19,020 bases of DNA from JBGPLH01 sp041486365 [NCBI: Thermodesulfobacteriota bacterium] (GCA_041486365.1 JBGPLH010000016.1:1-19020); one strand, 5' to 3'; shown: positions 6,599 through 13,660, counted from the first letter of the stretch. The notes: generated from the letters alone by a model not told the origin. A program made the numbers and translations.

Positions 6599-8083
6599 AT
6601 GAAGGATAGCCACTACGACCGCCTGACGATGCTCGATACCTCCTTCCTCGCGCTGGAGGACCCCACCACGCCCATGCACGTCGCCTCCACGAGCATTCAC
6701 GACGCGGGGCCGCTCAGGCGCCCGGACGGCGGGATCGACGGCGACAGGATCCGGGAGTACATCCGGTCGCGGCTTCACCTCATCCCACGCTACCGGCAGC
6801 GCATCGCCAGGATCCCCATCGAGAATCATCCGGTGTGGGTGGACGACGATCACTTCAACATTCACTACCACGTGCGGCACACCGCGCTGCCGCGGCCGGG
6901 CGACGAGCGCCAGCTCAAGCGCCTGTCGGCGCGGATCATGTCACAGCCGCTCGACCGCTCGAGGCCTCTCTGGGAGATCTGGATCGTCGAAGGTCTGGAC
7001 GGGGGCGATCGCTTCGCGCTCATCAACAAGACCCACCACTGCATGATCGACGGGGTCTCGGGGGCGGAGTTGCTGAAGGTCCTGTTGCGCGACAATCCGG
7101 ACGAGGACTTCCAGGAGACCGCCGAATGGGTCCCGCGTCCCATCCCGAGCGCCTCCGAGATGCTCGGCCGGGAAGTCCTGCGCCGGATCCAGACGCCCTT
7201 CTCCCTCCTCGGCGAACTCCCGGAGGCTCTCCGCCGGCCCGGGAAGACCCTCTCGACACTGCGGGAGGACCTGTCCGCCATCGTGGAAACGGTGACCGCC
7301 CAGGTCCGCACCGTGTCGACCACGCCCCTCAATCGTTCCATCGGGCCCCATCGGCGCTTCGACTGGCTGCCGATGCAAATCGCGGATCTGAAGGACGTGG
7401 CGCACCGCCTGGGCGGCAGCCTGAACGACGTCGTGCTCGCCACGGTGGCGGGCGCTCTCCGGATATTCCTGGAGCACCGGCGCGTGTACGTGGACGAACT
7501 CGACATCCGCGCCTTCGTCCCCGTGAGCGTCCGCTCGCGGGAGGAGCGGGGGAAGATAGGCAACCGGGTGTCGGCCTGGGTGATGCCGCTTCCCACGGAG
7601 GTGCGCGATCCCAGGGAGCGGCTGGAGCGGGTGATCGAGACCACGACGCGCCTCAAGCATTCCAGGCAGGCGCTCGGCGCCGAGCTGCTCGAGGAGCTGA
7701 GCGAATGGGGCAACACGACGCTCTTCTCGCTCGGGCTCCAGCTCGCGACCCGCGCGGTGACCTTTCACCTCGTGGTCACCAACGTCCCCGGCCCCTCGAT
7801 GCCGCTCTACCTCCTCGGCGCGCGGATGCGCGAGTGCTATCCGATGGTCCCGCTCTTCCAGAACCACGGGATGGGGATAGCGCTCTTCTCCTACGCGGGT
7901 GGCATCTACTGGGGTTTCAACGCCGACTGGGACCTGGTGCCCGACCTGCACGACTTCGTGCAGGCGGTGAGCACCTCCTTCCGGGAGCTGCAGGAGGTGG
8001 CCCTCAAGGAGCCCGTCCCGGCCCGTTCCGCTGGAAAAAAGAGGGTCGGGAAAAAGGGGCGAGAGGCCGCGGTTCACCGTTGA
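6599..8083 (+). CDS. Wax ester synthase / acyl-CoA:diacylglycerol acyltransferase (WS/DGAT)
   Basis: Condenses acyl-CoA with a fatty alcohol or diacylglycerol to make wax esters or triacylglycerol storage lipid, at the membrane or lipid-body surface. The 494 residues match the family length. The N-terminal MLDTSFLALE segment is typical. PLW is at 123-125, the catalytic HHxxxDG motif is HHCMIDG at 146-152, the ND motif is LNDVVLA (Asn276-Asp277), and the C-terminal half has VTNVPGPSMPLYLLG and GIALFSYAG. All hallmark motifs are intact. The tail is basic (KKRVGKKGR). The ATG has AGGAG 6 nt upstream. It lies between acpS and the haloperoxidase gene with short gaps. Substrate preference (wax or triacylglycerol) cannot be read from sequence. 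Confidence 0.93.
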   Translation: MKDSHYDRLTMLDTSFLALEDPTTPMHVASTSIHDAGPLRRPDGGIDGDRIREYIRSRLHLIPRYRQRIARIPIENHPVWVDDDHFNIHYHVRHTALPRPGDERQLKRLSARIMSQPLDRSRPLWEIWIVEGLDGGDRFALINKTHHCMIDGVSGAELLKVLLRDNPDEDFQETAEWVPRPIPSASEMLGREVLRRIQTPFSLLGELPEALRRPGKTLSTLREDLSAIVETVTAQVRTVSTTPLNRSIGPHRRFDWLPMQIADLKDVAHRLGGSLNDVVLATVAGALRIFLEHRRVYVDELDIRAFVPVSVRSREERGKIGNRVSAWVMPLPTEVRDPRERLERVIETTTRLKHSRQALGAELLEELSEWGNTTLFSLGLQLATRAVTFHLVVTNVPGPSMPLYLLGARMRECYPMVPLFQNHGMGIALFSYAGGIYWGFNADWDLVPDLHDFVQAVSTSFRELQEVALKEPVPARSAGKKRVGKKGREAAVHR

Positions 8084-8157
8084 CATTGCCTGCGGGCTGT
8101 GGGAGTCTCCCCACAAAACTTTTGGAACTCCGGCTCGATAAAGGGAGAATCGGAACC

Positions 8158-9873
8158 ATGAAGAGGGATGATGCGAAGAGGAGAAAGTCCAGGCACGACA
8201 TAGACTTGTCCAGACGCGCCTTCCTGGGCAGCGCGGCCATGCTCACTGCGGCGGGCAGCCTGCTGGGGACTCCCGGCGTGGCCGGGGCGGTACCGAAGCC
8301 CAACCTGGCCGGCCCGCTAGCCGGAAACCGCCGCCGCAACCAGGCCTTCCGGGCCCGCGTGGAGTCGGCGAACTTCAACCACCACCTGCCCATTCCGGCT
8401 CACCCCACCAACGGGGACGAGGCCCTCTATCCAGACCGGATAGGGAGCTACTCCAAGGGCCTCCCGCACAACAGCTTCGGCGAAGTGGACATGGTCGCCT
8501 ACAACGCGTTCATGCGGGCCTGCGCGACCGGGCTGCCCGCTGATTTCGAGGCGATCCCCTTGGGCTGCCCGAATCCCGCGCAGCAGATGAAGCTGGTCAA
8601 CCCGCAGGCGGGCCTCGCCTTCGACCTCGAGGGAACGGACTCCCATCAGTTCACCATGCGGGCGGCGCCGGCCTTCGCGAGCGCGGAGGAGGCGGGGGAG
8701 ATCGTCGAGAACTACTGGATGGCCCTCCTGCACGACGTCGCGTTCACGGACTACGGCACGAGCCCGATGGTCCAGGACGCCGCCGACGATCTCTCGGCGA
8801 TGTCCGACTTCCGCGGACCGAAGGTGGGCGGGAACGTGACTCCGGAAACGCTCTTCCGCGAAGACGTCCCCGGCGGACTCATGGGTCCCTACATCTCCCA
8901 GTTCCTCTGGCGTCCCGCGCCCTTCGGCGCGGAGTACGTCGAGAAGCGGATGCGCACCGTGGCGGCGGGCGTCGAATACATGACGGCCGCGGCCGACTGG
9001 CTGGACGTGCAGAATGGTTGCAAGCCGGCCGGGCCGCAATTCGATCCCACGCGGCGCTACATCCGCAACGGACGCGATCTGTCGCAGTGGGTGCACATCG
9101 ACGTGCTGTTCCAGGCCTACTTCGACGCGGCCCTGATCATCATGACGCCGCCCGATGCGACGGACACCGTCACGGGCGGCGGCATCGGCTGCCCTCCCAA
9201 CCCGGGTAACCCCTACATCGGCTCGCAGACCCAGGAAGGCTTCGGCACCTTCGGCGGGCCCTACTTCGCGACGATCCTGGCGGAAGTCTCGACGCGGGCG
9301 CTCAAGGCGGTGTGGTACCAGAAGTGGTTCCTGCACAGGCGGCTTCGGCCGGAGGCGTTCGCGGGGCATATCCATCACAAGATCGCGAGCGGCCGGAACT
9401 ACTCCATCCACGACGATGTCCTGAACTCGGACGCCCTCGCGGAGGTATTCTCCGAGCACGGGACCTACTTCCTGCCCATGGCCTTCCCGGAAGGATCACC
9501 CTTGCATCCCGCATACGGCGCGGGTCACGCTACCGTCGCGGGCGCCTGCGTGACGATCCTCAAGGCGCTCTTCAACGAGACATTCCCGGTCGCGAACCCC
9601 GTCGTCGCCTCCGCCGACGGCCTCTCGCTCGTCCCGTACGTCGGCCCCGACGCGGGCAGCCTCACGGTGGGCGGCGAGCTGAACAAGCTCGCGGTCAACG
9701 TGGCCTTCGGCCGCAACATCGCGGGCGTTCACTGGCGCACGGACGGGGGCGAGTCGATGCGCCTGGGCGAGGCCCTCGCCATCAGCATCCTGCGCGATCA
9801 GCGGGCGTGCTACAGCGAGGTCTTCGGGGGATTCACCTTCACGAAGTTCGACGGGACGACGATCACGGTGTGA
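8158..9873 (+). CDS. Vanadium-dependent haloperoxidase-like protein with Tat signal
   Basis: Family members use vanadate and H2O2 to oxidise halides (or act as PAP2-type phosphatases). The 571 residues begin with a twin-arginine signal (LSRRAFLGSAAML, residues 17-29), then a hydrophobic stretch and a likely cleavage near 44-46, so export is expected. The vanadate pocket is recognisable: Lys389 and Arg397-Pro398 in KWFLHRRLRPE, Gly456-His457 in HPAYGAGHATVAGA, and Arg519/His525 in GRNIAGVHWRTDG. The K-x7-RP spacing matches algal bromoperoxidases rather than fungal chloroperoxidase. The pocket Ser of the usual SGH motif is Ala455. The start is placed at ATG 8158, which begins the Tat signal; the frame is open far upstream, but only as a shadow of the WS/DGAT gene. 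The gene lies 74 bp after WS/DGAT and ends before a strong terminator. Halide specificity and activity are not proven by sequence. Confidence 0.88.
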   Translation: MKRDDAKRRKSRHDIDLSRRAFLGSAAMLTAAGSLLGTPGVAGAVPKPNLAGPLAGNRRRNQAFRARVESANFNHHLPIPAHPTNGDEALYPDRIGSYSKGLPHNSFGEVDMVAYNAFMRACATGLPADFEAIPLGCPNPAQQMKLVNPQAGLAFDLEGTDSHQFTMRAAPAFASAEEAGEIVENYWMALLHDVAFTDYGTSPMVQDAADDLSAMSDFRGPKVGGNVTPETLFREDVPGGLMGPYISQFLWRPAPFGAEYVEKRMRTVAAGVEYMTAAADWLDVQNGCKPAGPQFDPTRRYIRNGRDLSQWVHIDVLFQAYFDAALIIMTPPDATDTVTGGGIGCPPNPGNPYIGSQTQEGFGTFGGPYFATILAEVSTRALKAVWYQKWFLHRRLRPEAFAGHIHHKIASGRNYSIHDDVLNSDALAEVFSEHGTYFLPMAFPEGSPLHPAYGAGHATVAGACVTILKALFNETFPVANPVVASADGLSLVPYVGPDAGSLTVGGELNKLAVNVAFGRNIAGVHWRTDGGESMRLGEALAISILRDQRACYSEVFGGFTFTKFDGTTITV

Positions 9874-9898
9874 TCGCGGACCTGGGCCGTTCCGGAAG

Positions 9899-9923
9899 GG
9901 CGCCGCTCTCGCGGCGCCTTTCT
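9899..9923 (+). terminator. Intrinsic terminator after the haloperoxidase gene
   Basis: A perfect 8-bp GC stem, GGCGCCGC / GCGGCGCC, with loop TCTC is followed by TTTCTCGTT. It starts 25 bp after the stop codon and likely ends the acpS-WS/DGAT-haloperoxidase transcript. On the opposite strand the trailing sequence is CTTCC, so termination of the converging gene is probably weak. Confidence 0.8.
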
Positions 9924-9960
9924 CGTTGGGGGCGCGAGGTTGCCGCTGCGCCCGCGTGCC

Positions 9961-10003
9961 GGGGACGCCCGTCCTGCGGGGAGGGCGAGGCTCCTGCCGA
10001 GCC
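9961..10003. repeat. Candidate dispersed-repeat fragment with inverted repeats
   Basis: Sequence between converging genes containing GGCTC-CTGCC-GAGCC (9989-10003) preceded by GGGGAGGGCGA. In one frame it reads GEGEAPAEPAL. From memory, very similar GEAPAEP-coding GC-rich strings recur between genes in several high-GC environmental genomes (Planctomycetes and relatives), which suggests a REP-like dispersed element. A second copy is not present in this window, so the call is tentative. Confidence 0.3.
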
Positions 10004-10037
10004 GGCGTTGTGACAGAAGCGCCCGCTCGAGCGAAAC

Positions 10038-10871
10038 TCACCTTGGATTCAGCCAGTCAAAGTGGCATCCCAAAATCCATCGTCGCATATACTCTCGATT
10101 GTTCCGCTCGCGCTCTTCCCGAAACCTTTTCGCCGGATTGCGTCCCTCTCTCAATAGCCGTTCGTCTTCTTGGATAGCCCCTTCGATGGTGCGATCCACA
10201 TCCCCTTGACGAAAAGGTTCCCTCTCATGGAGCCGGATGACACGCCCAGCCAAACTATCGGGTCCAGGCTGTGGTCCCTTCTGAGGTTCTTGGGCGTTGC
10301 GCTTGATACCCGTTCTTCCTGCTCCATTCTTGCCGTGGGTGGACGAGGCAGAACCCATCCTTCCTTGCGGCCGCTGCGGACTGGTATAGCCAAGGACGAG
10401 GATGTTGCTTATTCGCAGCCCTTCGATCCCGCTGATCATGGGAAGCAAGCGTTTGGTAACATAGTCCCACCTGAGTTCTTTCCCATTTCCCGCAATGAAC
10501 GGATTCCCCATCTCTAGGTTGTCCGGGATGATCAAACACCCGAATGCGCGACCGTCACTTGGTATCGTTTCTGCATAGGCCATCATCTTCAGCAAGTCGA
10601 ATTCAAGCCGGTTTGCTTCCTTCTCGATCTCGACTGAGATGTGGTCCTGGCCCTGGATGATCCGGAGATCATCCTTGAATCGACGACCGGGCAGTATTCG
10701 CTCCTCAAGGCGAACATCGATTCCCTGTCCCTTCAAATAGAGGAACAAGAGCTCATCCAGACGTTTTGCGTCCTCTTCGACCGCTTTGCGGACCCCAGTC
10801 TTGAGACACTCGAAGATCGAAGAGGGTAACGTAGGGGTGCCGCGCCAGTAGTAGTGGTCAACCAGTGACAT
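10038..10871 (-). CDS. Hypothetical protein with possible PD-(D/E)XK nuclease core
   Basis: I do not recognise this 277-residue protein with certainty. Residues about 35-120 resemble the core of PD-(D/E)XK enzymes of the BglII-like type: a helix with Glu, then FKDDLRII (Asp near 67), then HISVEIEK (Glu80/Glu82, Lys83), NRLEFDLLKMMAYAE and a strand FGCLIIP. The order Asp, VExE, N-x-DLLK helix, GxLIIP strand fits, but the E-x-K spacing is irregular. Residues about 165-205 are low-complexity (Gly/Gln/Pro/Lys/Arg), and the C-terminus is a charged helix ending in WILGCHFDWLNPR. The start has AAGGGGA 6 nt upstream and lies 3 nt after the hxlR-type stop, so the two are probably co-transcribed. Three hand-counted 60-base lines give 48-57% G+C against about 68% in the neighbour, suggesting recent acquisition. 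No methyltransferase is adjacent. Confidence 0.6.
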   Translation of the reverse strand: MSLVDHYYWRGTPTLPSSIFECLKTGVRKAVEEDAKRLDELLFLYLKGQGIDVRLEERILPGRRFKDDLRIIQGQDHISVEIEKEANRLEFDLLKMMAYAETIPSDGRAFGCLIIPDNLEMGNPFIAGNGKELRWDYVTKRLLPMISGIEGLRISNILVLGYTSPQRPQGRMGSASSTHGKNGAGRTGIKRNAQEPQKGPQPGPDSLAGRVIRLHEREPFRQGDVDRTIEGAIQEDERLLREGRNPAKRFREERERNNREYMRRWILGCHFDWLNPR

Positions 10872-10874
10872 AAA

Positions 10875-11213
10875 CTATCCCCTTTTCCCTCCACGTCTCG
10901 CCCACCGTTTCGCCCAGGCGTCGAGATCGGCCAGTTCCCGGAGCAGGATCTTCCCCTCGGCGGTGAGGGCGTAGCCGCCTCCTTCCAGGGCCGTGACGAT
11001 CCCCGCTTCACGCAACTCCGCGAGGCGCTGGTTCAGCACGCTCGGCGACATCGCCTCGCAGGACTCCCGCAACTGGCGAAACGTGAGCGACCGCTCTCGC
11101 AGCTCCCAGAGGATCCGGAGCGCCCAGCGCCGGCCCAGGAGATCGAGCAGCGCCATGATGGGCCGCCCCGTCCGCGATCCCCGGACCTTCCGTCCCGGCT
11201 TTGGCGCCGCCAT
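10875..11213 (-). CDS. HxlR-family winged-helix transcriptional regulator
   Basis: A 112-residue DNA-binding protein. The core PIMALLDLLGRRWALRIL (18-35) is the HxlR-family opening helix. The helix-turn-helix spans about 44-68 (LTFRQLRESCEAMSPSVLNQRL), and the wing is GGGYALTAEGKILL. Family members (HxlR, YodB, HypR) often sense aldehydes, quinones or disulfide stress through a Cys just before PIxxALxLIGGKW; here that position is Arg17, so the classical redox Cys is absent (a single Cys52 sits in the HTH region). The ATG has GGGAGGGG just upstream. It is divergent from the carboxymuconolactone-decarboxylase-like gene, with an inverted repeat between them starting 14 bp from its start codon, which fits autoregulation and control of that neighbour. 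Confidence 0.88.
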   Translation of the reverse strand: MAAPKPGRKVRGSRTGRPIMALLDLLGRRWALRILWELRERSLTFRQLRESCEAMSPSVLNQRLAELREAGIVTALEGGGYALTAEGKILLRELADLDAWAKRWARRGGKRG

Positions 11214-11226
11214 GCCCCTCCCTTGC

Positions 11227-11270
11227 GCTACGATTTCAGTAGTGCTAGCATCTGCTATTGAAACCGTAGC
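11227..11270. promoter_or_regulatory. Inverted-repeat operator between hxlR-type gene and CMD gene
   Basis: The left arm GCTACGATTTCAGTAG (11227-11242) and right arm CTATTGAAACCGTAGC (11255-11270) are inverted repeats matching at 14 of 16 positions, separated by 12 bp that hold the palindrome GCTAGC. It lies in the 122-bp divergent gap. A weak plus-strand promoter (TTGCGC at 11223-11228, 17 bp, TAGCAT at 11246-11251) overlaps it. It is the likely site of the adjacent HxlR-type regulator, which bind dyads as dimers; binding is inferred. Confidence 0.65.
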
Positions 11271-11335
11271 ACATGCTATCCTGCCACGCCGCGAAGCGCA
11301 ACCGCGCGCCGCTGCCCTCGTCCAGGGAGTCCGTC

Positions 11336-11947
11336 ATGACCACATCCCGTATCAAGCCCCTCGAGCCCCCCTACGCCCCGGAGATCGCCGCAGCCCTCGC
11401 GAAGATGATGCCCCCGGGCTCGCCCGTGGAGCCGCTCCGTCTCTTCCGGACGCTGGCGCATAACTTCATGATAGGGGATCGGTTTCGCGTGCTCGGCAGC
11501 GGGATCCTGAACAAGGGATCGATCGACGCGCTCGACCGCGAGATCGTGATCCTGCGCACGACCGCCCGCTGCGGCTCCGAGTACGAGTGGGGCGTGCACG
11601 TAGTGGCCTACGGCCGGCCGCTGGGGCTCTCGGAGGATCAGATCGTCGCCACCGCGAACGGCGCTTCGGACGACCCGGCCTTCACGGCGCGGCAGGGGCT
11701 ACTCGTGCAATTGGCCGACGCGTTGCACGAGGAAGCGGCGGTGTCGGACGATCTGTGGCGCGATCTAGAAAAGGCCTGGACTGCGGCGCAGCTCATCGAG
11801 CTGCTCGTGACGGCGGGCTTCTACCACATCGTTTCGTTTGTCACGAACGCCGCGCGGGTCGAGCGTGAGGATTGGGCGGAGCGGTTTCCGGCCCGCCGGA
11901 CAATCACACCTCCGCCGCGTACGGCGGCGCCGGGTCATATTCCATGA
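11336..11947 (+). CDS. Carboxymuconolactone decarboxylase (CMD) family protein
   Basis: A 203-residue all-helical protein of the CMD/AhpD-like superfamily. The signature is LDREIVILRTTARCGSEYEWGVH (residues 66-88), with Cys79, Glu84 and His88 in the usual C-x4-E-x3-H arrangement rather than the CxxC of AhpD, followed by GLSEDQIVA. The second helical half contains AQLIELLVTAGFYHIVSFVTNA. This subtype occurs in decarboxylases and in many uncharacterised stress genes, so the substrate is unknown. The ATG at 11336 is preferred, with AGGGAG upstream; an in-frame ATG at 11273 would put translated sequence right beside the operator and lacks a ribosome site. Its 3' end overlaps the converging DJ-1 gene by 44 bp, so its last 15 or so Pro-rich residues are coded in the overlap. 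Likely controlled by the divergent HxlR-type regulator. Confidence 0.85.
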   Translation: MTTSRIKPLEPPYAPEIAAALAKMMPPGSPVEPLRLFRTLAHNFMIGDRFRVLGSGILNKGSIDALDREIVILRTTARCGSEYEWGVHVVAYGRPLGLSEDQIVATANGASDDPAFTARQGLLVQLADALHEEAAVSDDLWRDLEKAWTAAQLIELLVTAGFYHIVSFVTNAARVEREDWAERFPARRTITPPPRTAAPGHIP

Positions 11948-12500
11948 AACGCTGGATCGCGCGGGCCGTGTCCACGCCCCAGAGCTGGCCGGACACCCAC
12001 AGGGCCATGTCGATGCCGGCGGACACGCCCGCCGAGGTCACGACGTTTCCGTCGCGCACGTAACGCACCTTCTCCAGCACCGTGGCGTCGGGCGCGATCT
12101 GGCGCAGCGTATCGATGAAGGTCCAGTGGGTCGTGATCCGCTTCCCGCGGGCGAAGCCGCTTCCGTACAGGAGCTGCGAGCCCGTGCACACGCTGGTCAC
12201 CCAGGCGCAGCGCGCACCCGCCTTGCGCAGCCAGTCGAGAAGGACCGGGTTTTCCATCTCGGCCAGGGTGCCCTGCCCGCCGGGCACGAGGACGACGTCG
12301 AGCTCGGGCGCATCGTCGAAGGTGTGGTCCGGGATCACGCGCAGCCCCTTCGCGCAGCGGACGGGCTCGCGGGTCTGGGCGATCGTTACCACCCGAACGT
12401 CCTCCCGCAGGTGCGTCGCCATCGTGAAGACTTCCCAGGGGCCCGCGAAGTCGAGCTCCTCGGCGTCGGGGAACAGCATGATTCCGATGGTCGTGCTCAC
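11904..12500 (-). CDS. DJ-1/PfpI family protein, isonitrile hydratase-like
   Basis: A 198-residue glutamine-amidotransferase-like fold. The N-terminus IGIMLFPDAEELDFAGPWEVF carries Asp17, VLVPGGQGT is at 70-78, and the nucleophile elbow VTSVCTGSQLL carries Cys105, followed by ITTHW. Asp near 17 plus Cys near 101-105 is the pattern of Pseudomonas isonitrile hydratase (InhA), which turns isonitriles into N-formamides; a role here on isonitriles is therefore possible but not shown. The start is GTG at 12500, with AAGGAGG 6 nt upstream. It overlaps the stop of the upstream GlxA-type regulator by 4 nt (GTGA), so translation is coupled. Its 3' end overlaps the CMD gene. Confidence 0.88.
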   Translation of the reverse strand: MSTTIGIMLFPDAEELDFAGPWEVFTMATHLREDVRVVTIAQTREPVRCAKGLRVIPDHTFDDAPELDVVLVPGGQGTLAEMENPVLLDWLRKAGARCAWVTSVCTGSQLLYGSGFARGKRITTHWTFIDTLRQIAPDATVLEKVRYVRDGNVVTSAGVSAGIDMALWVSGQLWGVDTARAIQRFMEYDPAPPYAAEV

Positions 12501-13519
12501 GGGGTACCTCCTTGTGCGTGAGAGGCGCGCTGGAAGCGGCTGCGATAGGCGGCCGGACCGACGCGAAGGGTGCGAAGAAACGCGCGGCGCATGGACTCCG
12601 CGCTGCCGAAGCCGCAGGCGGCGGCAAGGGCGTCCATGCCCTGCGACGATTGCTCGAGCCTGCGCCGCGCCGCCTCCACGCGGGCGCGCTCCACGAAGCG
12701 GGCGGGGGTGACGCCCGTCTCGGCGGCGAAGACGCGGGCGAAGTGACGAGGGCTCATGGCTGCGCGCCGGGCGAGCGCCTGGATGGAACAATCGGCGCCG
12801 GGGTGATCGAGAATCCACGCCTGCAGATCCCGGAGCGGCTCCCGTTCGGGGATCTGGGCCGAGAGCTGGGCGCTGAACTGGGACTGCCCGCCCGGGCGCT
12901 TCAGGAAGACGACGAGCCACTTCGCCACCAGGAGCGCGAGATCCCGCCCGTGATCCTCTTCCACGAGGGCGAGCGCGAGGTCCATCCCGGCGGTGACTCC
13001 CGCGGAGGTGTAGAGACGCCCGTCGCGGACGAAGATCGGGTCCGGCTCCACTTTCACGCGGGGGTAGCGTCGCGCCAGCGCGTCGCAGGATGCCCAGTGG
13101 GTGGTGGCGCGGCGGCCGTCCAGGAGCCCCGCCTCGGCGAGCAAGAAGGCGCCGGTGCACACCGATCCGGCGCGACGGGCGCGCGGGGCGGCGCGACGGA
13201 TCCAGTCGACGAGCGCGCGGTCGGCCGTGGCGGCGCGAGTCCCCTGGCCCCCGGCGACGATCAGCGTGTCGATGGGGAAGCGAACTCTTCCGAGGGTGGT
13301 CGCCGGGCCGATCTCGATCCCGTTGCTCATCCGGACGGAACCGCCGCGGGTCGCCGCGATCCCGATGCGGTAGGCCGCGGGCGATTCGCCGTTCGTGCGC
13401 TCGAGGATCCGGGTCGCCATCGAGAAGACCTCGAGGGGCCCGATCACGTCGAGGATCTGGGCGTCGGGAAAGGCGGCCATGACCACCGATCGGGTTGTCC
13501 CTTTTCTCTGATGCTCCAT
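12497..13519 (-). CDS. GlxA-family regulator (DJ-1 domain plus AraC HTH)
   Basis: A 340-residue transcription factor. The N-terminal DJ-1/PfpI domain (about 10-205) has LDVIGPLEVF, VAGGQGT (88-94), SVCTGAFLLAEAGLL with Cys121 retained, and RRATTHW. The C-terminal AraC domain (about 225-330) has two helix-turn-helices: SIQALARRAAMSPRHFARVF with GVTPARFV, and ALAAACGFGSAESMRRAF with GPAAYRSRF. GlxA-type regulators sense amino or one-carbon metabolites in studied cases; the ligand here is unknown. The ATG has GGGAGAG 5 nt upstream. It heads a two-gene operon with a DJ-1 enzyme carrying the same domain as its own sensor half, which hints that enzyme and sensor recognise related compounds. Confidence 0.92.
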   Translation of the reverse strand: MEHQRKGTTRSVVMAAFPDAQILDVIGPLEVFSMATRILERTNGESPAAYRIGIAATRGGSVRMSNGIEIGPATTLGRVRFPIDTLIVAGGQGTRAATADRALVDWIRRAAPRARRAGSVCTGAFLLAEAGLLDGRRATTHWASCDALARRYPRVKVEPDPIFVRDGRLYTSAGVTAGMDLALALVEEDHGRDLALLVAKWLVVFLKRPGGQSQFSAQLSAQIPEREPLRDLQAWILDHPGADCSIQALARRAAMSPRHFARVFAAETGVTPARFVERARVEAARRRLEQSSQGMDALAAACGFGSAESMRRAFLRTLRVGPAAYRSRFQRASHAQGGTP

Positions 13520-13631
13520 GGCGGCTCTCCCTCGGGGCGCGCAACGCGTGGAACCTGAGCCTCAGCCTACCCGGACGGCCGGATGGCCGCAATGACAAAG
13601 ACCCCTCGGATCCTGCCATTCCCGGAACAAC

Positions 13632-13660
13632 TTGACTGGGGGTCGGAGGGCACGTAGGTC
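13632..13660 (+). promoter_or_regulatory. Candidate promoter for the ABM-like gene
   Basis: TTGACT (13632-13637), a 17-bp spacer and TAGGTC (13655-13660) lie 59 bp upstream of the start codon. The -35 is good and the -10 poor. The same 200-bp divergent gap also contains CTGAG-C-CTCAG (13555-13565), a short dyad 35 bp from the GlxA-type start that could be an operator. Confidence 0.4.

Noticed and set aside
8080-8085. TTGACA as a -35 box for the haloperoxidase gene
   Set aside because: No acceptable -10 box follows at 16-18 bp (GAGTCT at 17). It overlaps the WS/DGAT stop codon and is probably chance.
6835-8157. Very long open frame (1012 codons) reading into the haloperoxidase from inside the WS/DGAT gene
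   Set aside because: The first 440 or so codons are a low-complexity Arg/Gly/Pro shadow of the WS/DGAT gene in another frame. The real protein starts at ATG 8158 with its Tat signal.
10038-10871. Restriction-modification system
   Set aside because: No methyltransferase or specificity gene lies within the window, and the nuclease motif is irregular, so only a possible nuclease-like core is claimed.
11273-11335. Upstream ATG start for the CMD-family gene
   Set aside because: No ribosome site, adjacent to the operator, and the extra residues are not family-like. ATG 11336 has AGGGAG.
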